Positions 8,073 through 15,741 of a DNA stretch of 64,000 bases are shown here, in pieces. The notes below the pieces were generated by a model. It saw only the letters and a list, made by a program, of their open reading frames with translations. It searched no databases and was not told the DNA's origin. Numbering within the stretch: the first letter of the stretch is position 1; the number at the start of each line of letters is the position of its first letter. This DNA comes from Candidatus Omnitrophota bacterium (GTDB lineage: Bacteria > Omnitrophota > Gorgyraeia > JAUYCX01): contig JAUYCX010000119.1 of NCBI GenBank assembly GCA_030692045.1, positions 1 to 64,000 on the forward strand, read 5' to 3'. Both the position numbers and the translations under genes were made by a program.

Positions 8073-8801
8073 ATGGATAAGATTTTCTCGCGCACACAAA
8101 GTTTAGTTGATATTCCCACACATTACTGCCCTGGCTGTGGACATGGAATTATTCATCGGCTGATTTGCGAGGCAATTGATGAATTAAAAATCCGCGAGAA
8201 GATAATTGCTGTTGCGCCAGTTGGCTGCGCAGTTTTAGCCTACGATTATTGGGATTTTGATTGCACAGAGGCAGCGCACGGCAGGGCTTTGGCAGTTGCC
8301 ACAGGTATAAAAAGATGCCGTCCAGAAAATATCGTATTTACATATCAGGGCGATGGAGATTTGGCAGCCATTGGCACAGCTGAAACAATTCATGCGGCAA
8401 ACCGCGGAGAAAATCTTACTGTAATTTTTGTGAACAATGCAGTTTATGGAATGACTGGCGGCCAGATGGCGCCTACAACGCTTTTGGGACAAAAAACCGC
8501 AACCACACCTTTTGGCAGGCAAATGAGTAATGAAGGGCCGCCCTTAAAAATTTCAGAAATGTTGGCGGCCCTCGAGGCAGTTAAATATGTTGAAAGAACC
8601 TCAACCTATTCACCGCAAGAAGTTCTTAAGACCAAAAAGGCAATTAAAACCGCTTTTCAAAACCAAATTGAGGCAAAAGGATTTTCATTAGTTGAGATTC
8701 TATCTGCTTGCCCAACTTATTGGAATATAACTCCTGTTGAGTCACTTGATTGGATAAAAAACACAATGGTTAAGCAATTTCCTTTGGGAAAATTAAAATA
8801 A
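8073..8801 (+). CDS. 2-oxoacid:ferredoxin oxidoreductase beta subunit
   Basis: A 242-residue thiamine-diphosphate subunit. Seen: HYCPGCGHGIIHRLI at the N-terminus (cluster/ThDP region), VAPVGCAV, the ThDP motif YQGDGDLAAIGTAE and FVNNAVYGMTGGQMAPTT. Upstream in-frame codons back to 7998 lie in repeat DNA and in vorB, so ATG 8073 is taken as start although no strong Shine-Dalgarno is visible. It pairs with the alpha subunit to form the active site; the gamma gene follows after 1 nt. Confidence 0.94.
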   Translation: MDKIFSRTQSLVDIPTHYCPGCGHGIIHRLICEAIDELKIREKIIAVAPVGCAVLAYDYWDFDCTEAAHGRALAVATGIKRCRPENIVFTYQGDGDLAAIGTAETIHAANRGENLTVIFVNNAVYGMTGGQMAPTTLLGQKTATTPFGRQMSNEGPPLKISEMLAALEAVKYVERTSTYSPQEVLKTKKAIKTAFQNQIEAKGFSLVEILSACPTYWNITPVESLDWIKNTMVKQFPLGKLK

Positions 8802-8802
8802 A

Positions 8803-9348
8803 ATGCTTGAAAAAATAATCATTGCAGGCTCAGGCGGCCAGGGCATAATGTTTATGGGGAAAATTCTTGCCCTGGCCGCCTTAAAAAACAACTTTAAGCT
8901 AACCCTGCTGCCTGCTTACGGCGCAGAAGTAAGGGGAGGTACTTCCAATTGTTCAATTGTAATTTCTGACGAGGAAATCGCCTCGCCATTTATAAATCAG
9001 GCCGATACAATTATCGTCCTTAATGAACCGTCCTTAAATAAATTTAAAAATCGTATTAAAAATAATGGGCTTTTAGTTATCAACACATCTTTAATAGAGG
9101 ATAAAAGCAAGTTAAATCTTAATCATGCAATTTGTCTTTCCCTTTCAGATATTGCCAGCAGTTTGGGAGAGATTAAGGTTACCAATATGGTTGCTTTAGG
9201 TGCATACATTGCTGCAAAAAAGATAATTTCTTTTAAAAATGCAATTGAGGCATTAAGAGAAAACACCACTGCAGATAAAAAAGAATTGTTTTTGCTGAAT
9301 GAAAGAGCAATAAAAGAAGGAATGAGATTAGTTAAGGATAACAAATGA
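8803..9348 (+). CDS. 2-oxoacid:ferredoxin oxidoreductase gamma subunit
   Basis: A 181-residue gamma subunit, the CoA-binding part of the complex. GSGGQGIMFMGKILALAA and YGAEVRGGTSNCSIVIS are the family signatures. It begins 1 nt after the beta gene and overlaps gltX by 4 nt. With the ferredoxin, alpha and beta genes it completes a delta-alpha-beta-gamma set. Confidence 0.94.
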   Translation: MLEKIIIAGSGGQGIMFMGKILALAALKNNFKLTLLPAYGAEVRGGTSNCSIVISDEEIASPFINQADTIIVLNEPSLNKFKNRIKNNGLLVINTSLIEDKSKLNLNHAICLSLSDIASSLGEIKVTNMVALGAYIAAKKIISFKNAIEALRENTTADKKELFLLNERAIKEGMRLVKDNK

Positions 9349-10631
9349 TACGTGTTCGTTTTGCTCCCAGCCCCACGGGATATTTACACATTGGCGGTGT
9401 AAGAACCGCGCTTTTTAACTGGCTTTATGCAAAAGCGCAAGCCGGAAAATTTATCCTGCGCATTGAGGATACTGACAAAAAACGTTCACAAAAAAAATAT
9501 TTAGATGAAATCTTAGATAGCCTAAAGTGGTTGGGTTTAGAGTGGGATGAAATTTATTTTCAAAGCCAGCGTTTTGATATTTACAACCAATTTGCAAAAA
9601 AACTTCTTGATGAAAGCAAGGCATATCAAGAGAATAGTGCAATAATCCTTAAGATGCCACAAGCCAAAATAAAGATAGACGATTTAATTCATGGTTTAAT
9701 AGAATTTGATACCTCAACTATCAAAGACCAGGTTTTGATAAAATCTGATGCAACGCCAACATATAATTTTGCCTGCGTCGTTGACGATAGCGATATGCAA
9801 ATTTCTCATGTCATAAGGGGCGATGACCATATTTCTAATACACCTAAGCAGATTGCGATTTATCAGGCTTTGGGATTTTCCCTTCCAAAATTTGCGCATC
9901 TGCCGCTTATTTTAGGCAAAGACGGCGCAAGGCTTTCTAAAAGAACTGGCGCAACATCAATTAGCGATTATCGTGGGATGGGTTATCTTCCAGAGGCAAT
10001 TGTAAATTATCTAATGCTTTTAGGCTGGTCACCAGGAAATAATCAAGAGATTGTTGCAATTGATGAGGCAATAAAAAAGTTTTCTATTAAAAGGGTTAAC
10101 AAAACTGCTGCCACATTTTCTTTAGAGAAACTGAATTGGATAAATAATCAGTATATTAAAAAATCCAACACAGATAGAATCTTAAGTTTACTAATTCCAT
10201 TTCTAAAGTCAAAAAGATTTATAAAAGATGATTTTGATAGAAATTATTTGTTAAATGTTGTGAAGTTATTTCAGGGGCGCATTAATACCTTAGAGGATTT
10301 TATTAATTGGGCGGATTTTGTTTTTTTAAAAAAGCCAAAGTTTGAAAAAGAGGCAAAGCAGAAATTTCTTGCTAAAGATTTATCCCGAGAATTTACCCTG
10401 CTTATTGAAAGGCTCAATGGTTTAGAGAGCTTTGATGCGCAGTTGATTGAGGCAGTCTTTCGAGGGGTAGTGGCAGAATTAAATTTAAATGCCTCTGACC
10501 TCGTGCATCCAGTTCGTGTTGCCTTAACTGGCAAGACAATAGGGCCCGGCCTTTTTGAAACAATAGCGATTTTAGGAAAAGAAAAGACAGTAGAGAGATT
10601 ACAGCAGGCAATTAAATCTAAAAAGAAATAA
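9345..10631 (+). CDS. gltX: Glutamyl-tRNA synthetase, short form without the zinc-binding insert
   Basis: A 428-residue class I synthetase. Seen: RFAPSPTGYLHIGG (HIGH-type), LRIEDTDKKRS, TPTYNFACVVDD, HVIRGDDHISNTP and the KMSKS-type LSKRTGATS. A C-terminal anticodon-binding domain with FRGVVAELNLNASDLVHP and LTGKTIGPGL is present. Family members are usually about 460-490 residues. Here LLDESKAYQ runs straight into ENSAIILKMPQ, so the stretch of about 40 residues that in most GluRS carries YxCYC and YDGRCR is absent. The reading frame is otherwise intact, so it looks like a natural short form. tRNA-Gln follows 6 nt later. Whether it is discriminating or also charges tRNA-Gln cannot be read here. 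Confidence 0.93.
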   Translation: MIRVRFAPSPTGYLHIGGVRTALFNWLYAKAQAGKFILRIEDTDKKRSQKKYLDEILDSLKWLGLEWDEIYFQSQRFDIYNQFAKKLLDESKAYQENSAIILKMPQAKIKIDDLIHGLIEFDTSTIKDQVLIKSDATPTYNFACVVDDSDMQISHVIRGDDHISNTPKQIAIYQALGFSLPKFAHLPLILGKDGARLSKRTGATSISDYRGMGYLPEAIVNYLMLLGWSPGNNQEIVAIDEAIKKFSIKRVNKTAATFSLEKLNWINNQYIKKSNTDRILSLLIPFLKSKRFIKDDFDRNYLLNVVKLFQGRINTLEDFINWADFVFLKKPKFEKEAKQKFLAKDLSREFTLLIERLNGLESFDAQLIEAVFRGVVAELNLNASDLVHPVRVALTGKTIGPGLFETIAILGKEKTVERLQQAIKSKKK

Positions 10632-10637
10632 AATGTT

Positions 10638-10708
10638 TGCCCTGTCGGCTAACGGTAGGCCACAAGATTCTGGATCTTGGTATCATGGTTCGAGTCCATG
10701 CGGGGCAG
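10638..10708 (+). tRNA. tRNA-Gln (anticodon CTG)
   Basis: The acceptor stem TGCCCTG pairs with CGGGGCA (one G-U), the anticodon stem CAAGA pairs with TCTTG around the loop TTCTGGA (anticodon CTG), and the T arm CATGG-TTCGAGT-CCATG is perfect. Discriminator G; CCA is not encoded. A GIY-YIG element begins within its last bases. Confidence 0.95.
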
Positions 10709-11040
10709 TTCTGCTTCGCCCTTTAATAAGTAAAATGATGGTAGGGCTACGCAGGAACTATTAATGAATATTGTATACATCCTAACAAGTAAAAAGTATC
10801 CTGATAGATATTATATAGGTTTGACTCGGGATTTAGAGCGTAGAATAAAAGAGCACAATAGCGGAGATTCGCTATATACAAAGCGCTATATGCCTTGGGA
10901 ATTGCAGACATATATTACGTTTAAAAATAAAGCGCGCGCAGAAGAATTTGAGAAATACCTTAAATCAGGTTCAGGGTTTGCATTTTTAAAACGGCGATTC
11001 TTATAAGCGAAGCAGAACTGTCTCTGCGAAGCTCTACCAT
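10706..11040 (+). mobile_element. GIY-YIG gene cassette with inverted repeats
   Basis: CAGTTCTGCTTCGC at 10706-10719 is the exact reverse complement of 11007-11020, and a second imperfect pair (ATGGTAGGGCTACGCAG at 10738-10754, CTGCGAAGCTCTACCAT at 11024-11040) lies beside it. The repeats bracket a single small GIY-YIG gene and the left one overlaps the 3' end of tRNA-Gln. This looks like a small mobile unit; movement is inferred. Confidence 0.6.
10764..11006 (+). CDS. GIY-YIG nuclease domain protein
   Basis: An 80-residue single-domain protein of the small GIY-YIG (UPF0213-like) class. The VYIL and YYIGLT strands form the GIY-YIG core, followed by DLERRIKEHNSG with the catalytic Arg and a YTKRYMPWELQ helix region. 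A FEKYLKSGSGFAFLKRRFL tail is typical of the small family. The cellular role of these small members is unknown; the family fold is a nuclease. It lies between inverted repeats just after tRNA-Gln and looks like the cargo or enzyme of a small mobile unit. Confidence 0.85.
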   Translation: MNIVYILTSKKYPDRYYIGLTRDLERRIKEHNSGDSLYTKRYMPWELQTYITFKNKARAEEFEKYLKSGSGFAFLKRRFL

Positions 11041-11131
11041 AGTTTACATATCAAAGAGCGTAGCAGGACAGCTTCTTGACGCTCAGGCGAACAATTTTTG
11101 GCTGTTAGAAAGATAAAGGTTAAGGCAACAA

Positions 11132-11794
11132 ATGCATAACATAAGACAGTCTGTAGCGAGATTTATCAAAGTTGGCAAGAGCAGAATTATTTCGGATAAA
11201 GTAGCAGGTGCTTTAGAAGGAATTGCTCAAATTTTGGTTTTGGATATTCATCGTTTTGCTGGAAGCCTTACATTTTCGATACTTAAAATCTATGAACTAT
11301 ATAGTGAAAATAAAAAGGAAGAATTAAAAGAGGCTGTTACTAAAATTAAGTACTGGCTGGCAGTTCTAAAGCCGTATGAAGAATGGTCAGATAGCACAAA
11401 ACAAGAGTTAGAAGCATTATCGCAAGGCGTAGGGCAAAAATGGCTCGATATAAATGAGGAGTGTATTTATTTTCTTATCTATCTGGCTACAAGTCAGTTT
11501 TATGGCCACCTGAATGAAAAGGATACGAAAAATCTAATTGATAAAGTCGTATATTATTATTTTGATGTTTATGTAAAAAGCGCAGAGAATATTCATAAAA
11601 AAGATAATCCCGATGTAGATTTCTATAGCAGGTATTCTAAATCGGACAATCCACTGCAGATATTCGGTTGTAAAGTATGTAATATATTAGGCAAAGAATG
11701 CGCAATTTTACTTACGCAAGTTATTTTCCACGCGGGTGTTTTCGCAGCATTTTTAACCAAATTCATTAAAGATAAATATCTTGCTAAAATATAG
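11132..11794 (+). CDS. Hypothetical protein, unrecognised
   Basis: 220 residues with no motif I recognise. The middle is helical and charged (ENKKEELKEAVTKIKYW, SDSTKQELEALSQ), with a Cys pair in FGCKVCNILGKEC near residue 180 and a hydrophobic stretch (LLTQVIFHAGVFAAFLTKF) close to the C-terminus that could be a membrane segment or buried helix. No good ribosome binding site precedes ATG 11132. It sits in an accessory zone between a GIY-YIG cassette and a broken Fic gene, so recent acquisition is plausible. Confidence 0.6.
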   Translation: MHNIRQSVARFIKVGKSRIISDKVAGALEGIAQILVLDIHRFAGSLTFSILKIYELYSENKKEELKEAVTKIKYWLAVLKPYEEWSDSTKQELEALSQGVGQKWLDINEECIYFLIYLATSQFYGHLNEKDTKNLIDKVVYYYFDVYVKSAENIHKKDNPDVDFYSRYSKSDNPLQIFGCKVCNILGKECAILLTQVIFHAGVFAAFLTKFIKDKYLAKI

Positions 11795-11864
11795 TATAAA
11801 ATGGCCAATTATTTCGGTTTTATTGATGAAATAAGAATTAGTTGTCATTTGTTAGAGTAATATC

Positions 11865-12131
11865 ATGCAATTTAATCCAAAATATACGATTACCGACAAA
11901 ATTTTAAATAACCTTACGGACATTGCGTCAGCACGTGAGGTTATCGAGCGGGCGTATTTAGTCCCTAAATGGGAAGCGAAATTACGGCGCCAGGCATTAT
12001 TGCGCAGCGCTCATGCATCAACAGCCTTAGCTGGGAACAAGCTCAGTCTTAAGCAGGTAGAAGCTTTGTATGCCAAAAGAAAGAAAAAACTAAAGAATAA
12101 AGCTTGTTGGAAAATTAGCCCAATCGGATAA
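11865..12131 (+). pseudogene. Truncated Fic-family N-terminal fragment
   Basis: The first 70 or so residues match the N-terminal helical part of Fic/DOC AMP-transferase-like proteins: a YTITDKILNNLTDIASA opening, RRQALLRSAHASTALAGN and KLSLKQVEAL. In intact proteins this leads into the Fic domain with HPFxxGNGR. Here the sequence changes after LYAKRKKK and stops, and no Fic motif appears in any frame before the next gene. The fragment is probably inactive. The fall-off point is about 12085. Confidence 0.65.
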
Positions 12132-12230
12132 AGCCGCCTTTGCCACGACGGGCGTAAAGTTTTACAAGTAGCGGTATTTCTTGGCGTTGTGAAGTTCGTC
12201 TGGCGACAAGTTTGGGCAGGTGTAATTTTT

Positions 12231-12938
12231 ATGGATATATCGGTTATTATCCCAATATATAATGAAGAAAATAGCATTAATTTGGCGTACAATGGGATAA
12301 AAGGTATTTTCTTAAATTTGCATAAACAATATGAATTGATCTTTGTCAATGATGGTAGTACCGATAATAGTTTGAGTGTTTTGAAAAATATCCTGCAGGC
12401 TGATAAATCTGTGAAAATTATTAGCTTCGATAAGAATTACGGACAGTCATCAGCCTTGGATGCGGGATTTAAGCACGCAAAAGGCGAGATCATTTTAACT
12501 ATAGACGCTGATTTACAATACGCTCCTCAAGATCTGCTTAGGATAATAGATGAATTAGAGAGCAGTGATATTGATGCGGTTTTTGGAAAAAGGATTAACA
12601 GGGCTTCAGGTTTTGTTAAAACTATCTGTTCTAACTTAGCGGTTTTTGTAAGGAATGTCGTATTGCAGGAGACCTATCAAGATTGTTCTCTCGCAGGATA
12701 CAGGAAAATATGCCTGAGGGATTTAGTATTATATGGGGAGACCCAGGTTTTTATACCCGCATTGTTGATAATGGAAGGCCGCAGAATAAAAGAAATAAAT
12801 GTTAGAGAGTACCCCCGGAAGTACGGCAAATCTAAATATGGCATAAGGAACCGGTTTCTTAAAGGGCTGCACGCATTGCTTGTAATAAAATGGATGAAAA
12901 GCCATAAATTGAAATACAAGATAGCAGAGACTCTGTAA
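12231..12938 (+). CDS. Family 2 glycosyltransferase (polyprenyl-phosphate sugar synthase-like)
   Basis: A 235-residue GT2 enzyme. Seen: the N-terminal SVIIPIYNEENSI, IFVNDGSTDNS (nucleotide-sugar Asp), IDADLQYAPQD (DxD-like metal site) and FGKRINR. It lacks the two C-terminal membrane helices of many ArnC/GtrB enzymes and resembles the shorter soluble DPM1 form. An upstream in-frame ATG at 12189 exists, but the family always begins close to SVIIP, so ATG 12231 is used. Next to an ArnT-like gene and a YdjC deacetylase it probably loads a sugar onto undecaprenyl phosphate, as FlmF2 does in Francisella (inference). Confidence 0.85.
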   Translation: MDISVIIPIYNEENSINLAYNGIKGIFLNLHKQYELIFVNDGSTDNSLSVLKNILQADKSVKIISFDKNYGQSSALDAGFKHAKGEIILTIDADLQYAPQDLLRIIDELESSDIDAVFGKRINRASGFVKTICSNLAVFVRNVVLQETYQDCSLAGYRKICLRDLVLYGETQVFIPALLIMEGRRIKEINVREYPRKYGKSKYGIRNRFLKGLHALLVIKWMKSHKLKYKIAETL

Positions 12939-12939
12939 C

Positions 12940-13746
12940 ATGGTAATAAAGGCCCCGGCGAACAAGATAATTATCCAGCTTACCTCTGTAATTCTTTCCT
13001 ATTTAATCTTAACTGCCCCTTTAATGAATAATGCCTTATGGCATGATGAAATTTACAACACCTTTTTGTATCTAAAGGCGTTACCCAATATTAGTCCTCA
13101 GGCAAATCACACTTTATCAAAGAGCTACAGCTTCAGCTGGTCAACAGATTGGAAGAGGCAGATAGTTCTTCATCCCCCATTTCTTTCGCTTATTTATTAT
13201 GTATGGATTAGACTCTTCGGGGATTCAGAAGTGAGCCTGCATATTCCTGTGGCGATAGCAGGGCTCCTTGGAATTATTATAGTATATTTTTTAGGTTCTC
13301 TTGTTTTTGACAATGATGTAGGTCTTATGGCCGCGTTAGCGACAGCATTTTCTTCCTCTCATATTATGTATTCAGTTCAGACAGTTCATGCCATTTTTGA
13401 AATGTTGATTTTCCTGTCTTCTATATTATGTTTAGCGCGTTTTGTTATTACTAAGAATGCAGGATTATTCAGGCTTCTATTGCTGCTAAATATACTCGGG
13501 GCACTTATATTTTATTACTATTTCTTTTATTTGATCATACAGACAATTGTCCTCTGGCTTTTAAAAAAAGATTTGAAGATTAAATCGCTATATTTTGCCG
13601 CAGTTTTCATATCGGTGACGGTATTCCTTGTGTTTGTCAAATACACTTATGATAAAAACTTTTACTCATATAAACACTGGCCCAAAAACGATTTTAGCCA
13701 AACAATATATAATATTGTTTATCTATCCCGCGATTTTACCCAATGA
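12940..13746 (+). CDS. ArnT/PMT-like glycosyltransferase, N-terminal half
   Basis: 268 residues with about six membrane helices. ALWHDEIYNT after the first helix matches the catalytic first-loop acidic motif of GT39/GT83 enzymes, which move a sugar from a polyprenyl phosphate donor on the outer face of the membrane. HPPFLSLIYYVWIRLFGDSEVSL is the usual second motif. The family is normally a single protein of about 500 residues. Here it stops at TGA 13744-13746, overlapping by ATGA with a second open frame that holds the missing C-terminal half. Either translation-coupled split genes or a frameshifted gene. Confidence 0.75.
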   Translation: MVIKAPANKIIIQLTSVILSYLILTAPLMNNALWHDEIYNTFLYLKALPNISPQANHTLSKSYSFSWSTDWKRQIVLHPPFLSLIYYVWIRLFGDSEVSLHIPVAIAGLLGIIIVYFLGSLVFDNDVGLMAALATAFSSSHIMYSVQTVHAIFEMLIFLSSILCLARFVITKNAGLFRLLLLLNILGALIFYYYFFYLIIQTIVLWLLKKDLKIKSLYFAAVFISVTVFLVFVKYTYDKNFYSYKHWPKNDFSQTIYNIVYLSRDFTQ

Positions 13747-14507
13747 CAAAAACCATTATTACCATTCTTTATTATGTTTTATTCTACCTTTTCTTATCAG
13801 GCGCCGTTATTATAGTATTATCTTTTAAGAGAAAGGGCGATATTTTAGGTTTGACAAAAAAAGTTTTGGTCGCTGTTTTTTTTATGCATTTTCTTATATA
13901 TATGCTGGCAGGAATGGTAAATACTAAACTTGGGTGGCAGAGGAATTTCTTTTATCTTTTGCCCATCTTTTTTCTTGTATTATTTTACTTTTTGAAAAAA
14001 ATAACCAGTCGTAAAATTTACTATTATGCTGTCTGCGGGATAATACTTATTCCTTTTCTATGCGTAAACATACAAAACAGCTTTTCCTGGGATAGGCATA
14101 ATTTGTTGAGAGAGGCAGCTCGGTTGGCAAGTAAAACTGAATTAAATTCTGTAATAGTATATCCAAGGCAAATTGATATAAATTCATTTGAATATTATAT
14201 AAAAAAATACAATGCCCAGGATAAAACTTTATTTTTATACGTAAATGCTACCCAGGTAGAATGTTCTAATGTTATGAAAAAACTCCATAACGTTGATAAA
14301 TTCACGGTAATACAATCTTCCCGCGGAATTTTTTTAAGTGAACTAATAAGTAAAGTTTTGTTAGACGAAGGCTCATTTGAGATAACGGATAAAAGGGAAT
14401 ACGTAATCGAGACAGGACCGTACCTTTTTTTAAAAAAATTAATTGGAAAACCACAGCAATATATAACCGTATATTCTTACCAAAAAAAAACAATAAATAA
14501 AAAATAG
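13743..14507 (+). CDS. ArnT/PMT-like glycosyltransferase, C-terminal half
   Basis: 254 residues: four hydrophobic helices (residues about 5-28, 42-62, 72-88, 97-112) with GWQRNFFYLLP between two of them, then a soluble domain of about 130 residues (LNSVIVYPRQIDINSFEYYI). It continues the topology of the preceding half; the pair totals 522 residues, normal for the family. The start ATG overlaps the preceding stop. Poly-A runs are common here, so a sequencing or assembly slip cannot be excluded, though none lies exactly at the junction. Confidence 0.65.
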   Translation: MTKTIITILYYVLFYLFLSGAVIIVLSFKRKGDILGLTKKVLVAVFFMHFLIYMLAGMVNTKLGWQRNFFYLLPIFFLVLFYFLKKITSRKIYYYAVCGIILIPFLCVNIQNSFSWDRHNLLREAARLASKTELNSVIVYPRQIDINSFEYYIKKYNAQDKTLFLYVNATQVECSNVMKKLHNVDKFTVIQSSRGIFLSELISKVLLDEGSFEITDKREYVIETGPYLFLKKLIGKPQQYITVYSYQKKTINKK

Positions 14508-14531
14508 CGGGTTGTTTTGTCGGATCGGATT

Positions 14532-15353
14532 ATGAGGGTAGAGCAAAATCTTGGTAATAAAAAATTGGGCATCATAATCTGCGCTGATGATTTTGGCATC
14601 TCGTCACAGGTAAATAATGCGATAATAAAATTATTAGAGCTTAAAAAGATTTCAGCCGTAAGTTGCCTGGTAACAGGCAAGGGTTGGCATGACGGCGCTA
14701 ATTTATTGAGGAGTTTCCGGGATGAAGTAGACATAGGATTGCATTTATCTTACTGCGAGTCGTCTTTTAATAAGGCCTTAAGACTGGCATACCTTGGAAG
14801 ATTAGATAGGGAAAAAATTTTTAGCGGGTTTAAAACTCAATTAAACTGTTTTTTTAAAGAATTAGGGAGATTTCCTGATTTTATTGACGGCCATCAGCAT
14901 ATACATCAACTTCCTATTATTAGACTGGCCTTAATGGATTTGATCAGCATCATGAGAGTGGATAAAATTTATGTACGCAATTCATCCATATCGCTTAATG
15001 ATATTTTTTCAAGAAAAATTTCAATCCTTAAGAACATATTAATTGCCATTCCGGGGAATTCGCTAAAAAGATATTTATCTAAAATGCATATTTACACTAA
15101 TAACGATTTTTTGGGGATATATGACTATGATGTGAATAATAACCCTGAGGAAATCTTTGAAACATTCCTAAAAACCGCCAAACACCCGAATTCAATTCTT
15201 ATGATTCATCCAAGTTGTGGAAATGAGCGCGATGATAATAAAAATAGTTGTTTTGATAATAAAAGAAAGGAAGAAATGAGATATTTTGACAGCGATAAGT
15301 ATAAAAACATATTAGAGGAATACGGACTTTATTTAACAAGATTTATTTACTAA
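14532..15353 (+). CDS. YdjC/ChbG-family carbohydrate deacetylase
   Basis: 273 residues. IIICADDFGIS near the N-terminus gives the metal-binding Asp pair, VDIGLHLSY a ligand His, DGHQHIHQLP the HxxH-type site and MIHPSCGN the C-terminal catalytic segment. The family removes N-acetyl groups from sugars; NaxD of Francisella is a member and deacetylates undecaprenyl-phosphate-GalNAc. ATG 14532 is chosen; a TTG at 14517 is possible. Directly downstream of the GT2 and ArnT-like genes, it fits a role in making an amino sugar for envelope decoration (inference). Confidence 0.88.
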   Translation: MRVEQNLGNKKLGIIICADDFGISSQVNNAIIKLLELKKISAVSCLVTGKGWHDGANLLRSFRDEVDIGLHLSYCESSFNKALRLAYLGRLDREKIFSGFKTQLNCFFKELGRFPDFIDGHQHIHQLPIIRLALMDLISIMRVDKIYVRNSSISLNDIFSRKISILKNILIAIPGNSLKRYLSKMHIYTNNDFLGIYDYDVNNNPEEIFETFLKTAKHPNSILMIHPSCGNERDDNKNSCFDNKRKEEMRYFDSDKYKNILEEYGLYLTRFIY

Positions 15354-15653
15354 TTTGAGTTATAGCTGTATGCTGGAGGTAAAACTATTGCGAAAATAAT
15401 AACCAAATTAGGGTGAGAAAAGTCTTATGTTGCTTTGCCCTCTATAGCTTCAAGCGTTTAAGCAAGGGGCTCATTAAGAGTCCAAGCGGGGCAGCTGAAT
15501 TTGCCATATGTGGAAAAAATTTCTCAAGATGCCACAAGAGAGAGTTTACATCATAGCGAATCAGAAGCTGAAACAGAAGGCCATCACCGGAATTAATGAT
15601 TTTCTTGAAATTGTGATTAAGGAAGGATATAATTAAAAACACAAATTATTGAT
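15354..15653 (+). other. 300-bp gap with a decayed coding remnant
   Basis: The first 95 bases show nothing I can identify. From about 15449 the plus strand reads as a protein tail in two successive frames (listed separately). The last 17 bases lead into tRNA-Leu. No promoter was found by eye. Confidence 0.5.
15449..15636 (+). pseudogene. Decayed C-terminal remnant of a protein, frameshifted
   Basis: One frame reads FKRLSKGLIKSPSGAAEFA from 15449. The adjoining frame then reads WKKFLKMPQERVYIIANQKL and ends in FLEIVIKEGYN before a TAA at 15634-15636. The two parts join smoothly as a basic, helical protein tail, so a single frameshift near 15508 would restore one reading frame. No start codon or upstream body of the gene is present. 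The parent family is not certain; radical-SAM proteins sometimes end with such basic tails, but that is only a guess. Confidence 0.35.
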
Positions 15654-15739
15654 GCGAGGATGGTGGAATGGTAGACACGCTACTTTGAGGGGGTAGTGGG
15701 GGTGACCCTGTGAGGGTTCAAATCCCTCTCCTCGCACCA
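15654..15739 (+). tRNA. tRNA-Leu (anticodon GAG)
   Basis: A class II tRNA with a long variable arm. The acceptor GCGAGGA pairs with TCCTCGC, the anticodon stem CTACT/GGTAG encloses TTGAGGG (anticodon GAG), the variable arm is GGGGGTGACCC-like, and the T arm GAGGG-TTCAAAT-CCCTC is perfect. CCA is encoded. A homing-endonuclease-like gene starts 3 nt after it. Confidence 0.95.
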
Positions 15740-15741
15740 AT

